Source: Pegoplata infirma (Eukaryota; Arthropoda; Insecta; Diptera; Anthomyiidae). Taken from it: DNA of 64,000 bases. Each line of letters begins with the position of its first letter. The stretch's first letter is position 1. The position numbers and the translations under genes are program-made. Shown piece by piece: positions 21,171 to 30,330 of the stretch. The stretch is taken from assembly GCA_963921195.1 (NCBI GenBank), contig OY992537.1, positions 58,738,313 through 58,802,312 of the forward strand. The letters run 5' to 3'. The notes below the pieces were generated by a model. The model was not told the DNA's origin and ran no database searches. It worked only from the letters and a program-made list of their open reading frames with translations.

Positions 21171-21890
21171 ACCCAGTTGGAAAATGTGTCACTGAGCAAA
21201 TTTCCACAGTGATTCCTTGAGGAAATGTCTTCAGGTTCTGACAAATCATAGACAATCCTTGATGACATATCCTAACATTGTCAGCACTGAATGTTTGCTT
21301 TAAGAGTGTGGACAATTCCTTTGAGACGTCTAAAAGGAAATGTCTTTAGAATAGCAGTATATTAAATTAGAATTTTAAATCTGGGAAACTCTTCAATTTC
21401 CAAAAAAAAGATGGCAATATTATCGACTTAATTAAAATAAAATCAAAATCTAACAAGTAGAATAAAAGTTATAAATAGACAAACAATTTTAAAAATAAAG
21501 TTTGGAACAAGTGGTTAGGTGTGGGACTAATAAACTGGAGGTTCCAGGTTCAAAACCGGTTGGGACTAAAAAAGGCGAAAAGTTTTTTCTAAATATGAGA
21601 AAGATAATTTATAAAGGAAAATGGATAAAAGTAAAAACTAAAGGAAATACGAAAATTTTTTGTATTTTCGCATGACCTATGTCAGACATTTCCCCAAAGA
21701 AGTCTTAGGTCACATGTCCCCATAAGGTCAGCCCTGACCACTGCTGACTTTTGAGTGAGGACATTTTGAAAATTTGTATGAAACTGTCCTCAACGCAGTA
21801 CATAGAGATGTCTTGTGGATGTCAGGTGTGACTCTGACATGTCATCGCTCCGTCACTGAGGATGGCTCGAGGACGTTGCCAACTGGGAAA
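21171..21890. mobile_element. CCCAGTTGG-ended MITE with tRNA-like module
   Basis: Left CCCAGTTGGAAAATG and right CGTTGCCAACTGGG are inverted repeats. Arms on both sides contain GACATTTCC/GGAAATGTC and GAGGACA-type motifs (21210-21350 and 21680-21870). A tRNA-like unit sits in the middle. No clear target duplication. Confidence 0.55.
21501..21592 (+). ncRNA. tRNA-like pol III module in the CCCAGTTGG MITE
   Basis: TGGAACAAGTGG (A-box-like, 21503-21514) is followed 33 nt on by GGTTCAAAACC (21547-21557), a perfect B-box (GGTTCRANNCC). A T run (TTTTTT at 21582-21588) follows. D-loop-like GGTTAGG is present, but stems are incomplete, so it is a tRNA relic or SINE head rather than a tRNA gene. Unrelated in sequence to the module at 11290. 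Confidence 0.5.
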
Positions 21891-22156
21891 GTTAATAAAA
21901 ATAATGTATCGCATAATTTTTTTTTTCAAAAAATCTAAAATATTGATGGACATTTTCCAAGAATTCCCAACTTTGATCGAAGCGCGCCACGGATATAAGT
22001 GATCCGATTTGGTTCAAATTAAGTTTAAATAAAAGACTGTCTTAAGCTCTATGAAAGGGTCAAGGGAGAGAAATTTTGAAATTTTTTTAAATAACCTCCA
22101 TATTCTGCAAATTTAAAATGACGATAGCTTGAAAAACGTTCTACCGATTTAATGTT

Positions 22157-23000
22157 TATACCCTCCAACTACAATATGGGGGTATACTCACTTTGTCATT
22201 CCGTGTGTAACGTATCGAAATATCGGTATATTATTGATCAGTGATCGATTCTAAGACATTCTATCGATGTCCGTCCGTCTGTCAGTCCGTCCGTCTGTAG
22301 TTAACACGATACAGTCCAAAATAAAAGAGACTCCTTAAGTTTGGCGTGAATATATCTTATGGTTCTAGGCAGGTTAAGTTCGGAAATGGGCAAAATCGGA
22401 CCAGGGGGAAAAAAGTTCCCCCTTCAATAACTCAATGACCACTAAAAAACGCCAATTTTTTTAAAAAAAATGTTAATTTTTGTTTAACTTATGAAACACT
22501 TTTATGTTCGCAGAAGTTTAAAGACCTACGATGGACCCAGGGGATAAAAAATTACACTTTGTTCGGACCGCCCCTTTTGAAAGCGTGGTTAAAAAAAATT
22601 AAATAATAAGTTATAATATTTTAGAGCACATTGCAGAATAAAACAAGTAAGAAAGTTATAGTCGGTCAAGACGGGCCATATAATACCCTACACCGGCGTT
22701 TCCCGGAAAATGGGTTCAACATCGACTCAAAAAGTGATTCTGAGTCGATATACTTGAAGGGTGGTCTAGGACCAATATTTTGAGTAGTTACAAACACCAG
22801 CACAAACTCTTTATATCCTGTACCACAGAGTGGTGTAGGGTATAATGACCTTGTAAGCATATACCGCGAGGGGCAATGAGTCCCCCAATTAACCGCCCCT
22901 CCCCTCCCCCTAAAACGCTCCTGTCAACATTTTTTTTATATATTGGAGGATTTAAAAGATTCGGCACATCCGAATTTAACACTCTCACTTCTTTTATAAT
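22157..23000 (+). mobile_element. DINE-1-like Helitron with internal insertion
   Basis: Starts TTTATACCCTCCAACTAC, then GTCATTCCGTGTGTAACG and the GATGTCCGTCCGTCTGTCAG core (22267-22286). Ends with the hairpin TTCGGCACATCCGAA plus TTTAACACTCTCACTT (22960-22990). Its body has the paired partner at 40660-41087. A short reverse Helitron is inserted at 22639-22848. Confidence 0.6.
22639..22848 (-). mobile_element. Miniature Helitron, reverse orientation
   Basis: On the minus strand it runs from TATACCCTACACCACTCTG to a GTC-rich hairpin (GGCCCGTCTTGACCGACTAT) and ACTTGTTTT. About 210 bp, so both ends of the 47715-48394 family are present with almost no body. Confidence 0.55.
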
Positions 23001-23222
23001 TGTGTTCAGTGGATCAAAATAAATAAATAAATATGATTCTCGCAAGGCATATATTTTCACCGCGCGCCACGGGTTAATTTAATCCGATTGGCCTTAAATT
23101 TGTACCACATAAGTTTTGGGCCTAGTAGAATAAAGATTTGCCCGGGCATTCAAAATCGAATAAGGGATTTGATCGAAAAAATGTCGGTCATAATCCCAAC
23201 GGAACTGACATTATCCTCATTG

Positions 23223-23941
23223 CACTTAAAATAATAACTCTGTTAAATTACAAAGATAATCTGCTAAGCCAGCAGAAAATATCCTAGATTTAGAACCTGC
23301 AAAGAATTTTTATATTTTACAAAGAAAATTCTGCATTTAAAAAATTTGTAAAATTGCAAAACAAAAATCTGTTGGGTAGCCGAAAATATCCTACTTTTCC
23401 AACCTGCAATAAATTTTTGTCATTTTAACTCCAATTTTACGCGACATCATCATTAGTGTGCTTGAAAAATTTGAAAGTTTTTAAAGAAATTTTTTTTAAT
23501 ACTGTATTTGAGAGATTGCGACACTTTTTCGTGATTCACGAGTAATTCAAGTGAAATATTAAGTAGTTACTCACATTAGCGTGCGTGAACGTGAGCAGAA
23601 AAAAACTTTGGGGCTTGAGCAATAGTTTTATTTCGTGAGCGTGCGTGAGTCAAAATTCACTCACGTGCCCGTCTCTACTGTATTTTAACAGACAACTGTG
23701 TTTTTTATTTGTCAATTTAATTACAGAGCAATTAGTAAAGTTACAGAAGCAATTTAGTTTTTCGGTTACAAAAAAAATTTGAACTATTTTGCTTAAGTCT
23801 GTATTTTTTAAGAAATTTTTTTTAATTATTTTTTTTAAATTTTAAATTTTTCTTAAAATCTGTATTTTGACAAACAACTTTGTTAAACATCTGTCGAATT
23901 GAGATTACAGTAATTTTACAGAGTATTTATTATTTTTAGTG
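23223..23941. mobile_element. CACTCAAAA MITE, copy 6 (TG-flanked)
   Basis: The left end CACTTAAAATAATAACTCTG and right end CAGAGTATTTATTATTTTTAG are diverged forms of the family termini. TG flanks both sides. A smaller hAT-like MITE interrupts it at 23509-23676. Flanking sequence on both sides (CATAATCCC-ACGG-GACATTATCC) forms an outer inverted repeat (23186-23215 with 24030-24070). Confidence 0.6.
23509..23676. mobile_element. TAGAGATG-type hAT MITE nested in copy 6
   Basis: ACTGTATT flanks both sides (23501-23508 and 23677-23684), an 8-bp duplication. Ends are TGAGAGATTGCG and GTGCCCGTCTCT. The interior consists of GTGATTCACGAG/CTCACG repeats, as in the longer copy at 41088-41659. Confidence 0.6.
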
Positions 23942-24138
23942 TGGGATTATTACCGTTTTGGAATGGTCATTGCCCCATAACTAATATGGGGATTATGCGC
24001 GTCATGTGCTCGGTCATAATAGCTATATTCGTTATAAGGATAATGTCCGTGGGGATTATGTCCGATCACCGCATATCCTATCAATGTTATGGCTTTGGCA
24101 TCCAAAGTGCCGACCAGCCTGTGTTATTAATTGTATGA

Positions 24139-25499
24139 AAAAAGACAAAGTGCTAGTGTTTTGACTATAGGCTGGGGTAAATATTAATAAAAATATGAAA
24201 AAAAATATCCTAAAAACCCACTGATGATAAAACTATAACCGAAGTATTTGAAACCGGTACCTGGTAAATATGATACCAGAAATGTCTTTATTTTTTTTGC
24301 ATTTAATTAGAACAAATCTTTAATTAACTATTAAAGTTCCAGTGCAAATCAATGTTCAACATTTTAAAATTTCAACATGCCCTTAATTCGCAAATTACAT
24401 ACAAACATAATTCAACTGTTATTTTGCTCAGTGTATTTAATTCTTTATATATTTGTAGCTCTTCCACATTCACATATAGTCACTTCACAAATACATTGTG
24501 TACATAATTAATTAATTGATTAAAAGATAAAGTAGCTTTGCATTAAATAATTAAACAATGTTGAAATGCTGCATGCCAGCAAGCTAAAGCTCAATGATAT
24601 GAATTTTCAAGTTAATTAACAAGTTTAAAAAAAAAGCCTTTTAATCAGCAGTATTTACCTGTAAACATCAATATGTGGATGTTCTTATTTAGAGAATGCG
24701 GCAATTCGAGTGTTTTAAATGCTAAAAAGAACACCAATTTAATATTTTGTATAGCCTACACCACTTTGTATTACAGGGAATTCTTAAGAATTAGTTTATG
24801 CTGATGTTTGTAACTCACCTAATGAAAAATAATTGTTTGTAAGTTTTTATTTTAACAAACAAATAACTTTTCAGATTCTACACTAATTTAAGATCTAACC
24901 AAATATATATTTAATTGGGTCACGTTTGGACTGGGAACCAATTTTCTGGCTAGCACTGACGTAGGTTCAGTCTCTACCGAGTACCAAAACTTCAAAACAT
25001 GTTAAAATCAAATAGCGTCAATAGAAATAATCATCTGCCATATTGTACTTCTAGAATCAAATGCCCGATTCGCATTTACCTCAAGTAACAAATTTAAAGC
25101 AATTTTTAAAAAATTCAAATTGAGTGTGGTTGAAGTAAAAACTGTAACACTTGAACAGTTGAACCCTGTATGTACAAAAATTCATATATTGTACAGATGT
25201 GATGTATTTATAATCTCTTATAAATAATATTAAATACGTTAATATTTGTTGCCTGTTTAATGGATTTGTTATGGCCGAATGGCATGTTGATAAAAATAAA
25301 TGTTTAAAAAATATTATAACTATTACGTCTCCTAACCTTAAAATAAAGAAAAAATGACAAAGGGCGTGGCATCTCCCATAAAACTAAAAAAACAAATGAA
25401 AAAAAATAAACTTGACTGAATCCAAAAACAAAATTATTTTGAGCAAAAAGACGTTTTTAGTAATTTTTGTTAAAGAAAAATTTCAAGTGTTATTTTATT
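24139..25499. other. AT-rich intron sequence, no feature
   Basis: Mostly low-copy sequence. A lone AATTGAGTGTGG near 25118 may be a scrap of a CACTCAAAA MITE end. No coding frame or RNA recognised. Confidence 0.45.
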
Positions 25500-26029
25500 T
25501 TTATACCCTCCACTCTAGTGATAAAGGGTATTTATAAGTTTGTCATTCCGTTTGTAACACCTCAAAATATTGATCTAGGACCCTATTAAGTATATATGGG
25601 GCATTCCACGTCAAATCGGACACTTTGAATAATTTTTTTTTTTTAGATTTTCCCAATTTATTGACAGTTTTTAGTACCCTTCAAAAAATCCTTCGTGGTA
25701 AATTTTCAGATTTTTTTGATGACCCGTTCAAAAGATATCGAATTTTTAAAAATTGCTAGTTTGTTCCTTTACTCAAACTTTTTTTACTCATAACTTCTTC
25801 CATAATGGTCAAAATTGCTAATTTTTTTTTGAAAAAATTTTTTTTTTTTTTACGTAATTTAAAAAAGAAATCCAAAAAATTATTAAAAGCGCTCTAGTAT
25901 GCGATTTTTAAGTTTTAAAATTTAAATCTCATTTTTGAAAATGTATGTGCTCTTTGATTTTTTTTGAATTTTTTTTGTGTCAAACTTCTATCGATTCTAC
26001 AAATTTTTTTCCCAGTAGGATCGTGGGAT

Positions 26030-27941
26030 ATAAAAACGCAAAGCAAGAAAAAAGTGGCAACTTGAGCGCACTACGGAAAACAAGTCTATTTTCAATAGAT
26101 TATGTACTAAACTTAAACAATTAATAAATGAGTCAAAAAATAATACCATGTCTGCATATCTGAAAAACCTTTCTGCAAACAAAGATACCAACTATAGCTT
26201 ATGGAAAGCCACAAACCAATTTAATCAAGCATCACCGCATATACCACCGATTCGGAATCCAACTGGCACATGGCTTAAGGAGGCCAAAGAAAAATCTGAA
26301 ATGTTCGCAGATCACTTCGCTGAAATTTTCAAGCCTTTGCCAAGACAAACAGCTGAAGAAAATATAATGAAGAATTTTAAATTAGATAATAAAAGCATAA
26401 AGCCAACCTCTATGAAGGAGCTTAAAAACGTTATACAAAAAGACCTAAGTCCAAAAAAAGCTCCAGGTTATGATTTAATAACCGGTAAAATTATAAAGAA
26501 ATTACCAGAAATAGCTTTAAAGAAACTTTTATACATTATTAACGCATGTTTTCGAATTCAATATGTTCCCTTGCAATGGAAAGTTGCAGAAGTTATCGTT
26601 ATCCAAAAACCAGGAAAACCACCTAATGAAATAGAATCATATAGACCCATTTCATTACTTCCTGTAATGTCAAAAGTTTTTGAAAAACTTTTTGTTAAAA
26701 GGCTTCAGTACATAATAGAACAACGTCAATTGATCCCAAAGCATCAGTTTGGGTTCAGAGAGCGTCACTCTACAATAGAACAAGTCCATCGTATTATAGA
26801 CTTTGCTGAAAAGTCGTTAGAAAATAAACAAGTATGTTCAGCCGTATTTCTTGATGTAAGTCAAGCTTTTGATCGAGTTTGGCATCAAGGACTCTTATAC
26901 AAATTGCACAAAGATCTACCAAAAGAATTTTACAAAATTTTAAAGTCATATCTAGCTGATCGCCATTTTCGAGTTAAATTAGAAAATGAATATTCAAACC
27001 TAAAAAACATAGAAGCCGGTGTACCGCAAGGTAGTGTCCTTGGACCTATTTTATACTTGCTATACACAAGAGATCTGCCCATACCCCAATCTGCAACAAT
27101 AGCAACATTTGCAGATGACACTGCAATTCTAGCAACAGGCAAATATGAGAAAGAATCAACTAACAAAGTACAACATGCACTTTCAGACACCATAGTTTGG
27201 ATCAGGAAGTGGAGGATGAAACTCAATGAAAGCAAATCTATTCATATGAACTTCACCAACAAAAAAATTAAATACCTACCATTATATATAAACAACATAA
27301 AGATACCATACGCTAATACTGCCAAATACTTAGGCATGACTCTCGACACTAAAATAAAGTGGAAGGAACACATAAAAAAAAAAACTCAGGAAATGAAACT
27401 AAAATTCAGACAACTATACTGGTTACTTGGGAGTAATTCTGATGTATCTCTCACTAACAAACTCTTGGTGTATAACCAAATAATAAAACCAATATGGACG
27501 TACGGAATACAGCTCTGGGGCTGTTCGAAGAAAACTAATGTACAAATTATTCAAAAAACACAAAACAAAATACTACGTACTATCGTCAATGCTCCATGGT
27601 TCATTCGTAACGACGACCTGCATAGAGATTTGGGGATGAACACCGTAACTGAGGAGACACAACTCCATGCACAAAAGCACGCTACAAAACTTCAGCTTCA
27701 TACAAATGAAGATCTTAATGAAATCTTCTTCTCTCACAACCCATACAGAAGACTACAGAGGACCCTTCCAATGGATCTGGTCAACTAGATATATGTACAC
27801 AAGTACATAAATTTATAACTTTTTTTTTGAGGATAATTAATGAATTATCACTCGTCACACTATTTTACCTCCTATTGTAATATTACTAAATGAGTTTTAC
27901 TCAGTCGTAATTATATTGAAATAAAAAAAAAAAAAAAAAAT
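26030..27941 (+). mobile_element. 5'-truncated Jockey-clade LINE
   Basis: The fold-back sequence breaks at about 26030 (after GTAGGATCGTGGGAT) and resumes at 27942 (TCTTAAAATCATTTCTACTG), judged against the copies at 33540-33620 and 55560-55640. Between them lies a 3' LINE fragment: the distal ORF2, a 130-bp 3' UTR, then ATTGAAATA and an 18-base poly-A. No target duplication is visible, and about 50 bp of the target are missing. Uncorrupted ORF and clean poly-A suggest a fairly young insertion. Confidence 0.8.
26148..27788 (+). CDS. Reverse transcriptase of Jockey-clade LINE (partial ORF2)
   Basis: ORF2 polymerase that copies LINE RNA into DNA at the target site. The frame is 546 codons from the first Met and is open upstream from 26034 (KRKARKKWQLERTTENK, a typical endonuclease-RT linker), so the true protein was longer and this copy is 5'-truncated. 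RT landmarks by residue: KAPGYD 104-109; SYRPISLLP 164-172; QFGFRERHST 200-209; FLDVSQAFDRVWH 234-246 with catalytic Asp 236; GVPQGSVLGPILYLLY 291-306; FADD 321-324, the second catalytic pair. GMTLDTKIKWKEH and, near the end, NAPWFIRNDDLHRDLG are Jockey-clade signatures. There is no RNase H, as usual for Jockey. The endonuclease and ORF1 are absent, so it cannot transpose by itself. No stops or frameshifts. It sits in sense orientation inside the fold-back element. Confidence 0.93.
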   Translation: MSAYLKNLSANKDTNYSLWKATNQFNQASPHIPPIRNPTGTWLKEAKEKSEMFADHFAEIFKPLPRQTAEENIMKNFKLDNKSIKPTSMKELKNVIQKDLSPKKAPGYDLITGKIIKKLPEIALKKLLYIINACFRIQYVPLQWKVAEVIVIQKPGKPPNEIESYRPISLLPVMSKVFEKLFVKRLQYIIEQRQLIPKHQFGFRERHSTIEQVHRIIDFAEKSLENKQVCSAVFLDVSQAFDRVWHQGLLYKLHKDLPKEFYKILKSYLADRHFRVKLENEYSNLKNIEAGVPQGSVLGPILYLLYTRDLPIPQSATIATFADDTAILATGKYEKESTNKVQHALSDTIVWIRKWRMKLNESKSIHMNFTNKKIKYLPLYINNIKIPYANTAKYLGMTLDTKIKWKEHIKKKTQEMKLKFRQLYWLLGSNSDVSLTNKLLVYNQIIKPIWTYGIQLWGCSKKTNVQIIQKTQNKILRTIVNAPWFIRNDDLHRDLGMNTVTEETQLHAQKHATKLQLHTNEDLNEIFFSHNPYRRLQRTLPMDLVN

Positions 27942-28823
27942 CTTAAAATCATTTCTACTGCTTCAATGGTGCGTCTTAGAGGGGTCATTTATAAGACCGA
28001 CCCCCATTAATTTTTACGTCTTAACATTTCTTTGAAACAAACTAATACCCTATCTCCAATTTCTAAGGGGGCTCCCATACAAAAAGACATTTTTTTAAAT
28101 TTGCTACAACCGCTCTAACTGCCCTAATAGCGCCCTTAGAGCACCAAAATGTATGACCGAACCACAATATTTTTTTAGTCCAAACATTTTCTCTGAACAC
28201 ACCTACCCTCTATCTTTAACTGTTAAGGCGGTCCCCATAATAAATGTTGTAGGGTAAAAATAAATGGGGGTCGGTCTCACAAATGATGCCTCTCGGACGT
28301 ACCATTGGACCGGTAGAAGCTGATTAAATAAAACAAATTTACAAAAAATAAAAAAAATTGTATTGGGACCACCTTAACAGTTAAAGATAGATTTTATAAA
28401 GATTAAAAAGTACGTAAAAAAACAAAAATTTTGAAGAAGTTATGAGTAAACGTAGTTTGAGTAAAGGAACAAACTACCAATTTTTAAAAATCCGATATCT
28501 TTTGAACGGGTCATCAAAAAAATCTGAAAATTTACCACGAAGGAGTTTTCGAAGGGTACTAAAAACTGTAAACAAATTGGGAAAATCTAAAAAAAATTTC
28601 AAAGTGTCCGATTTTACATGGAATGCCCCATATATATTCATGATCTCCGATTGTAAGACATTCTAGCGATGTCCGTCTGTCTGTCTATGGAAATGGTGAT
28701 CACGGCCAAAATATTACAAGGAGATGACTGAAACTTAACATATTTATTGGAAGTTCTCCCGAGAAGTTTGGTATTGCATTTGAGCAATATCGGTTTAGCG
28801 GTTCAAAAGTTATGAACTAAAAT

Positions 28824-29371
28824 CAGCGATGCCAACTCAGCGCGTTTCGCGCTAGATTTAGCGCTTTCTGACCACCAAAAAAGCGCATTTTTTAAATCTA
28901 GCGCGTTTTTAAAAAAGGCGCTAAACTGGCGCGTTTTCACTTTTTCATTTAACGCCTTTGGCGCTTTCTTTCTACAACTAATCACTACATGCAAAAATGT
29001 ACATTTTACAACAGTAACGTCATAATAACAGTCTTTAATCCATATTTTTCACGTAGATGCTGTTGTACAACCATTGAAATGTGAAACTTTGTTGAAAATT
29101 AAAAAAAAATGTGGTTTTTATAATAAAAACAGAAGAAAATTTAGTTTGAAAATTATATTTATTCTTTTTTTAAACTTATTCTGCGAATAGGCCTGATGAT
29201 TTTACAAAAAAATTTATTAAAACCGTTAAATTAAACATAGTTTTTTTTAGCGCTTTCTGGCGCTTTTTACTTTATTCAAGTTTAGCGCTTTCTGGCGCTT
29301 TTTACTTTATTCAAATTTAGCGCTTTTTGAGTCACTTTGCGGGTTTTGCCTGTAAAAAGTTGGCATCACTG
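28824..29371. mobile_element. hAT MITE with 8-bp TSD (ACTAAAAT)
   Basis: ACTAAAAT is present exactly at 28816-28823 and 29372-29379. Ends are CAGCGATGCCAACT and AGTTGGCATCACTG. TAGCGCTTTCTGGCGCTTTT-type subterminal repeats cluster inside both ends (28830-28980 and 29250-29340). Interrupts the Helitron 3' of its core; the copies at 33050 and 36120 show the empty site. Confidence 0.85.
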
Positions 29372-29797
29372 ACTAAAATGTAAGGACACCTCTAAAATTT
29401 TAGTACATTCAACATAACCTATAAACACAAAATGCTTTAATTCGGCTGCTGGTTGACATATGTGAACATATTTGAATACCAATTGGTATTTAAACAAGTA
29501 CGAGCATATTTTTTGACAAAAAAAAAAAATTTTATCAATTTTTTTTCGCGGAAATTTTTTTTCAAATTTTTTTTTTTTTTCAAAAAAATTTTTTTTTTTC
29601 AAAAGTATTTTTCTTTTAAATAAAGTTTTTTGCAATAATATTTGAGAAATTGTGGAGGGAATTTAACTTTTTTACTTGTTTTTCTGGTCTCATTCAAGAT
29701 ACACTTACAATTAGTGACCCAAATTTGTTGCACAGAGTAATTGTTTCGGAAACGCCAAGCACTTGAGCTAATACTAAAATATATAAAAACTAAAGTC

Positions 29798-30151
29798 CCC
29801 GAGTAAAAAAAAAACTTTTTAGATCTAATTTGATCTCAAAATTGGCTGTATCAAGTTGGATCAAATATTGATCTAATTGTATTATTTTAGATACACAAAT
29901 ATAAAAAATGATACAATTAGATCCGAATTTTGGTCACATCCAATTAAATCCACTTGATCTTATTTTATATAAATTAATATAGATTTATATAGTTACATAA
30001 AGTCAGATATATTTATGTATAGCCTCAGATAAGAAAATGGAGCCTCAATAAATCTTAGATAAAATTAGATCTGAACATATAAAAAGTCCTATATAATTTA
30101 ATATCATTGTATCAAATTATATATCATTATATCAAAACTTTTTTACTAGGG
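29798..30151. mobile_element. MITE with CCCGAGTAAAAA ends
   Basis: Left CCCGAGTAAAAA and right TTTTTTACTAGGG are inverted repeats. The interior is rich in AGATCTAATTTGATC/GATACAATTAGATC motifs. It lies just 180 bp upstream of the inferred splice acceptor at 30330. Same family style as 20733-20968 and 50384-50619. Confidence 0.55.
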
Positions 30152-30330
30152 TCTGTTTTTATTTTTTCTAAACTGGTCAGGGAAAATTAACCAAATATTT
30201 TCTTTTTCAACCAAAATCAACAAGAACTTTGAGACCTTATTATTAATTAATAGACAAATATCTCTAAGATATATCACTATATTACAAAAAAAAACTAATA
30301 AATCTTATCACATTTTCTTTTTATTTCTAG

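Larger units (their letters stand above)
25598..28634. mobile_element. GGGGCATTCC fold-back element carrying a LINE
   Basis: Arms of about 250-400 bp: GGGGCATTCCACGTCAAATC at 25598 pairs with GATTTTACATGGAATGCCCC ending near 28630. Both arms carry TTTTTAGTACCCTTC, CTTCGTGGTAAATTTTC and AAAAGATATCGAATTTTT, or complements. ATATAT is present on both sides and once in the intact Helitron site, consistent with a 6-bp duplication. Copies recur at 32545-34850 and 54758-56072. A LINE occupies the middle. Confidence 0.7.
25501..29690 (+). mobile_element. DINE-1-like Helitron hosting three other elements
   Basis: Starts TTTTATACCCTCCACTCTAG and GTTTGTAACACC (25500-25560). The core GATGTCCGTCTGTCTGTC resumes at 28668, and the body continues to a degenerate 3' end with TTTTACTTGTTTT (29668-29680). 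Compared with the clean copies at 32765 and 35837, the intact sequence would be about 620 bp. A fold-back element (25598-28634) and a hAT MITE (28824-29371) are inserted. Confidence 0.65.
10268..30330 (+). other. Inferred 20-kb first intron
   Basis: It starts at GTGAGT (10268) and ends at TTTTTATTTCTAG (30330). A CTAAT branch-site motif lies at 30296-30300. Both splice signals are strong by fly consensus. The pairing of these two sites is inference. The interval is filled with transposons listed separately. Confidence 0.35.

Noticed and set aside
23941..24138. 65-codon frame with Met/Ile-rich sequence
   Set aside because: It is made of repeated GGGGATTAT-type sequence from an inverted repeat around 23186-24070 rather than a gene.
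26930..27235. 101-codon minus-strand frame
   Set aside because: Exact shadow of the LINE reverse-transcriptase coding strand.
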